A program made the position numbers and the translations under genes. Shown here piece after piece: positions 62,801 through 64,000 of a DNA stretch of 64,000 nt. Under the pieces are notes generated by a model, which made no database searches, was not told the origin of the DNA, and was given only the letters and a program-made list of their open reading frames with translations. Origin of the DNA: Tritrichomonas musculus (taxonomy: Eukaryota; Parabasalia; Tritrichomonadida; Tritrichomonadidae); NCBI GenBank assembly GCA_039105265.1, contig JAPFFF010000041.1, forward strand, positions 1,116,001 through 1,180,000. The letters are read 5' to 3'. The first letter of the stretch is position 1, and each line of letters begins with the position of its first letter.

Positions 62801-63516
62801 ATAGATACGTCCGTGAAGGAGACGATTTCGATAAATTCTGGATGAGGCATTACACGAGCATAATTGAAGCAACGAAGCTAAACAATAGTGACATATACGA
62901 CATAAAGGTACGTAAACCAATCGATAAAGACTTCAACTTCAGCCTGTTAGGAATCCAGATACTGAGCATGTCCAAGAGAATAATGAATCGTGTAATGTGC
63001 CTTGCATACGATATTGGCTGTCATATCTACTACCAAGATACAGATTCAATGCACATTGAAGTAGAAGACTTAAGCAGGCTTACCGCTGCATTCAAAGAGA
63101 AATATGGCCGAGAGCTTATCGGTTCCCAGTTGGGGCAATTCCATTCAGATTTTCCGACAATAAACGGTCATGATGAAATACCTAAGGCCGTAGAATCAAT
63201 GTTCCTCATGAAGAAACTCTACATCGATAAGCTTACAGATTCTACAGGACAGGTAGACTATATGATACGCGGTAAAGGGCTAACATGGAATTCTATTAAG
63301 CATGCCTGTGAGACTAAGTTTGGTGGTGACTATATGGCTCTATATAAGCACATGTATGAAGGCAATGAACAAACCTTTGATTTAACCAAAGGCCAGCCAT
63401 GCTTCAAGATGAATGCAGACTTTACAGTAAGCACAGTGAAAGCATTCCTAAGAAAGACAAAAACAATTTACCAGGAAGGTAACAGGGATGAATACTTTCA
63501 CTACGCTGCTATATAG
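59890..63516 (+). CDS. POLB: Protein-primed-type DNA polymerase B of element B
   Basis: 1,208 aa. The N-terminal ~300 residues are helical (candidate terminal-protein-like region; inference). A cysteine-protease-like module follows: DDCCFVYALKQTG (Cys ~324) and MCINGQHFFIEE (His ~418). Exonuclease motifs: YWYADFEADVS (~541), VYFHNLAYDIRMF, YCSFYCKQDVNIL. Polymerase motifs: A FDAVSLYPSAM (~811), B LIMNSCYGKT (~955), C YQDTDSMHI (~1,050), all with expected acids. The frame is open. Its end overlaps the convergent integrase by 8 bases, the same arrangement as at other gene ends here. Confidence 0.93.
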   Translation: MTQPNFTLKQLVKIYNAFNGDRTTVAQWQDAFDLYDHRDARLARYLWQDEIVPMLNQTNYTGDRNNFNQIINFARAYYRPIREEQKRLERRWSDTVLLEYRLPYLIPEDPFDVIDKKLSQFHQRPRNYAEWRQQQNELNDGQAELVEATMQRLYDNPTDWFVDFEQFTLRGRKLLFPRLRQFFDEAIRPLQEDMNRFVLLFQVNNTMQPKAIPLTPEHLQELVRKLTEESFVYQIDDEISPDIVSDPGPDDLIASWSIFTRVGIVPIRYQGEMKKNKEPGFFHYLTTPDTPKIIVEYLKRLQIFDSEVVATKSNKQVQRKELDDCCFVYALKQTGCYTEAELDKIRMRIKSRYLSQKHLEAIANEFKMHLHITYIDDEYVGRNKKQTVKVMTDGKYKSYIGVENAAPNRTHNMCINGQHFFIEEVTPFSNYYMKHLREIANSDNEEAKENIYNKEIKDKKVIPGRTFIKASNLVRELMKQGFFQHINWGQYMILNTIYYKEIEKDMNEISLEYNPEFCTQLIEPKVYKKQKDKAPPSYWYADFEADVSGDIHVPFMCVVQDMKGTEKYSKVFPGRDCNVQMLNYLPDGAVVYFHNLAYDIRMFAGFGITSSIIKGTKTMKAKIIYKGKKITFKDSYPVIPSKLSDFPKMFGIKGVKKELFPYKYYTLERLESGAIGIISEAGMNEDRVWKEDDYKIFNENIDSIEGCRKGENEFDMWLYCSFYCKQDVNILRQGFNKFRNDFKKEFNIDPFEFVSISSLANEVFNRRVYYPNKNLYKVGGIVRKFCSQAVYGGRCMTAYNKKWHTTKPLSDFDAVSLYPSAMAECYTVEGLPEVIPEDKLNMEFLSRQGAYIVEIRITKVNKHYAFPLIVRKTPDGLNLNEDKLEPDENLTMVVDNIMLEDLIEFQKIEFEFVRGYYWAGKRDYSIQKVIKEIFNKRLEYKQQGNPLQNIYKLIMNSCYGKTIQKPIEFEHRYVREGDDFDKFWMRHYTSIIEATKLNNSDIYDIKVRKPIDKDFNFSLLGIQILSMSKRIMNRVMCLAYDIGCHIYYQDTDSMHIEVEDLSRLTAAFKEKYGRELIGSQLGQFHSDFPTINGHDEIPKAVESMFLMKKLYIDKLTDSTGQVDYMIRGKGLTWNSIKHACETKFGGDYMALYKHMYEGNEQTFDLTKGQPCFKMNADFTVSTVKAFLRKTKTIYQEGNRDEYFHYAAI

Positions 63517-64000
63517 GCTGCAGCTTCCACCTAGGCACACTCTGTAGTTCATCGTTGTAATTATTTTTGACCACGTATAAGCCTTCAGTGAATGCAATCA
63601 CTTCATTGTCACCCAGCTGTACAATACTGCGCCTTTTATTCATTGTATCTTTTTCGTTGTAGACCTTTACTTTTGTTCCATTAGGGATATAAAAGTTTGG
63701 TCTTGTACGAATCATGTAATTCTCTTGTGCTATACGTCTTACAATTAAGTCTTCCAGTTCGATATCTGAATGAGCTTGAGCAGGGCTTACAGGGAATCCT
63801 GCATATTTACTTAATGTGCTATGAGGAGCGTTATTGTACTGTGATACAAGCATTTCCATTATCTCTGGTGTTATTACATCAACTTCCATGTTGTATGCCA
63901 TATCCCTTAATGTTCTTATCACTCTATCCATAATGGCAAGTGCACCGTGAAGCGGTTCGGTTTTATCATTAAGCTTCCTTTTTGTCTTCATGAATGGCGG
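63509..64000 (-). CDS. INT: Integrase of element B (partial, runs off the window)
   Basis: Only the C-terminal part is in view. KTEPLHGALAIMDRVIRTLR, then DMAYN, QYNNAPHSTLSKYAG and a strand-rich tail ending VPRWKLQPI. It aligns closely with the integrase of element A at 13,228 (KTEPLHSSLGIIDRVIRTLR). The ATG at 63,991 is probably internal, since the frame remains open to the window edge and the catalytic core lies further upstream. Elements A and B therefore share an integrase lineage although they replicate differently. Confidence 0.88.
   Translation of the reverse strand, partial: PPFMKTKRKLNDKTEPLHGALAIMDRVIRTLRDMAYNMEVDVITPEIMEMLVSQYNNAPHSTLSKYAGFPVSPAQAHSDIELEDLIVRRIAQENYMIRTRPNFYIPNGTKVKVYNEKDTMNKRRSIVQLGDNEVIAFTEGLYVVKNNYNDELQSVPRWKLQPI

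Larger units (their letters stand above)
24325..64000. mobile_element. Element B: Maverick/Polinton, interrupted by element C, right end outside window
   Basis: The element carries packaging ATPase, double-jelly-roll capsid protein, fibre, POLB and integrase, and has visibly higher GC than elements A and C. The left edge is approximate: the small minus-strand gene at 24,325-24,477 shares its upstream sequence with the POLB gene of this element, so it is probably inside. No terminal repeat could be paired because the right end is outside the window. Element C is inserted in it. Its own genes are mostly open; it has about two breaks besides the insertion. Confidence 0.8.

Overview
The window looks like nuclear DNA of a trichomonad parasite (Trichomonas vaginalis or a close relative). 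It is AT-rich, its genes have no visible introns, and many start codons sit 5-20 bases after a near-perfect trichomonad initiator (Inr, TCAYWWTY, usually TCATTTTT). Most of the window is Polinton/Maverick or Polinton-like virus sequence, with a short piece of host DNA in the middle. This assignment rests on gene content and promoter style read by eye; no database search was possible.

Layout. (1) 1-~19,800, element A: a very AT-rich Polinton-like element whose left end lies outside the window. It carries a highly charged 872-aa protein, a repeat-rich non-coding block (2.6-4.1 kb), a run of small fast-changing genes (4.1-10 kb), a primase-SF3 helicase, an RVE-type integrase, several micro-genes, a four-gene family of unknown domain, and a protein with two adenain/Ulp1 (C48) protease domains in tandem. 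No polymerase, packaging ATPase or capsid gene is visible in it. Several of its genes are broken. (2) ~19,800-24,300, host DNA: a predicted dually lipidated protein (MGCICS start) with an Smr-like region, and an Ariadne-type RBR ubiquitin ligase, both on the minus strand. (3) ~24,300-64,000, element B: a Maverick with higher GC that runs off the right edge. It has a conserved 479-aa protein, packaging ATPase, a pVI-like lytic peptide, double-jelly-roll capsid gene, small capsid candidates, fibre, protein-primed-type POLB and integrase. (4) 35,274-58,328, element C: a complete-looking 23-kb Maverick inserted inside a gene of element B. It is bounded by ~245-255-bp terminal inverted repeats and the target duplication TTATCA. 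It carries a giant fibre, a penton candidate, POLB, regulatory-type small proteins, capsid, pVI-like protein, ATPase, integrase with chromo-like tail, a second penton candidate, the C48 protease and an HNH nuclease. The near-identical repeats and open genes suggest a recent insertion.

How the genes work together. In B and C, POLB plus integrase would copy and insert the element, while the capsid protein, penton candidates, packaging ATPase, adenain-type protease, lytic peptides and fibres form a virion module. Element A instead pairs a primase-helicase with an integrase, the arrangement known from Polinton-like viruses and virophages.

The most interesting signals are: a family of short proteins beginning MAFG-x-F/W shared by A and B, with adenain-type cleavage sites in one member; repeated dynein-light-chain (LC8)-type QT motifs across at least four proteins of element C; the tandem double protease; a repeated winged-helix-like tail on small genes of A and C; a cysteine-protease-like module on both POLBs; and two apparent promoter classes, host-like Inr on small accessory genes and a T-tract on structural genes. 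Elements A, B and C are treated as fossils: broken genes are marked as broken without detail. No tRNA, rRNA or CRISPR was found.
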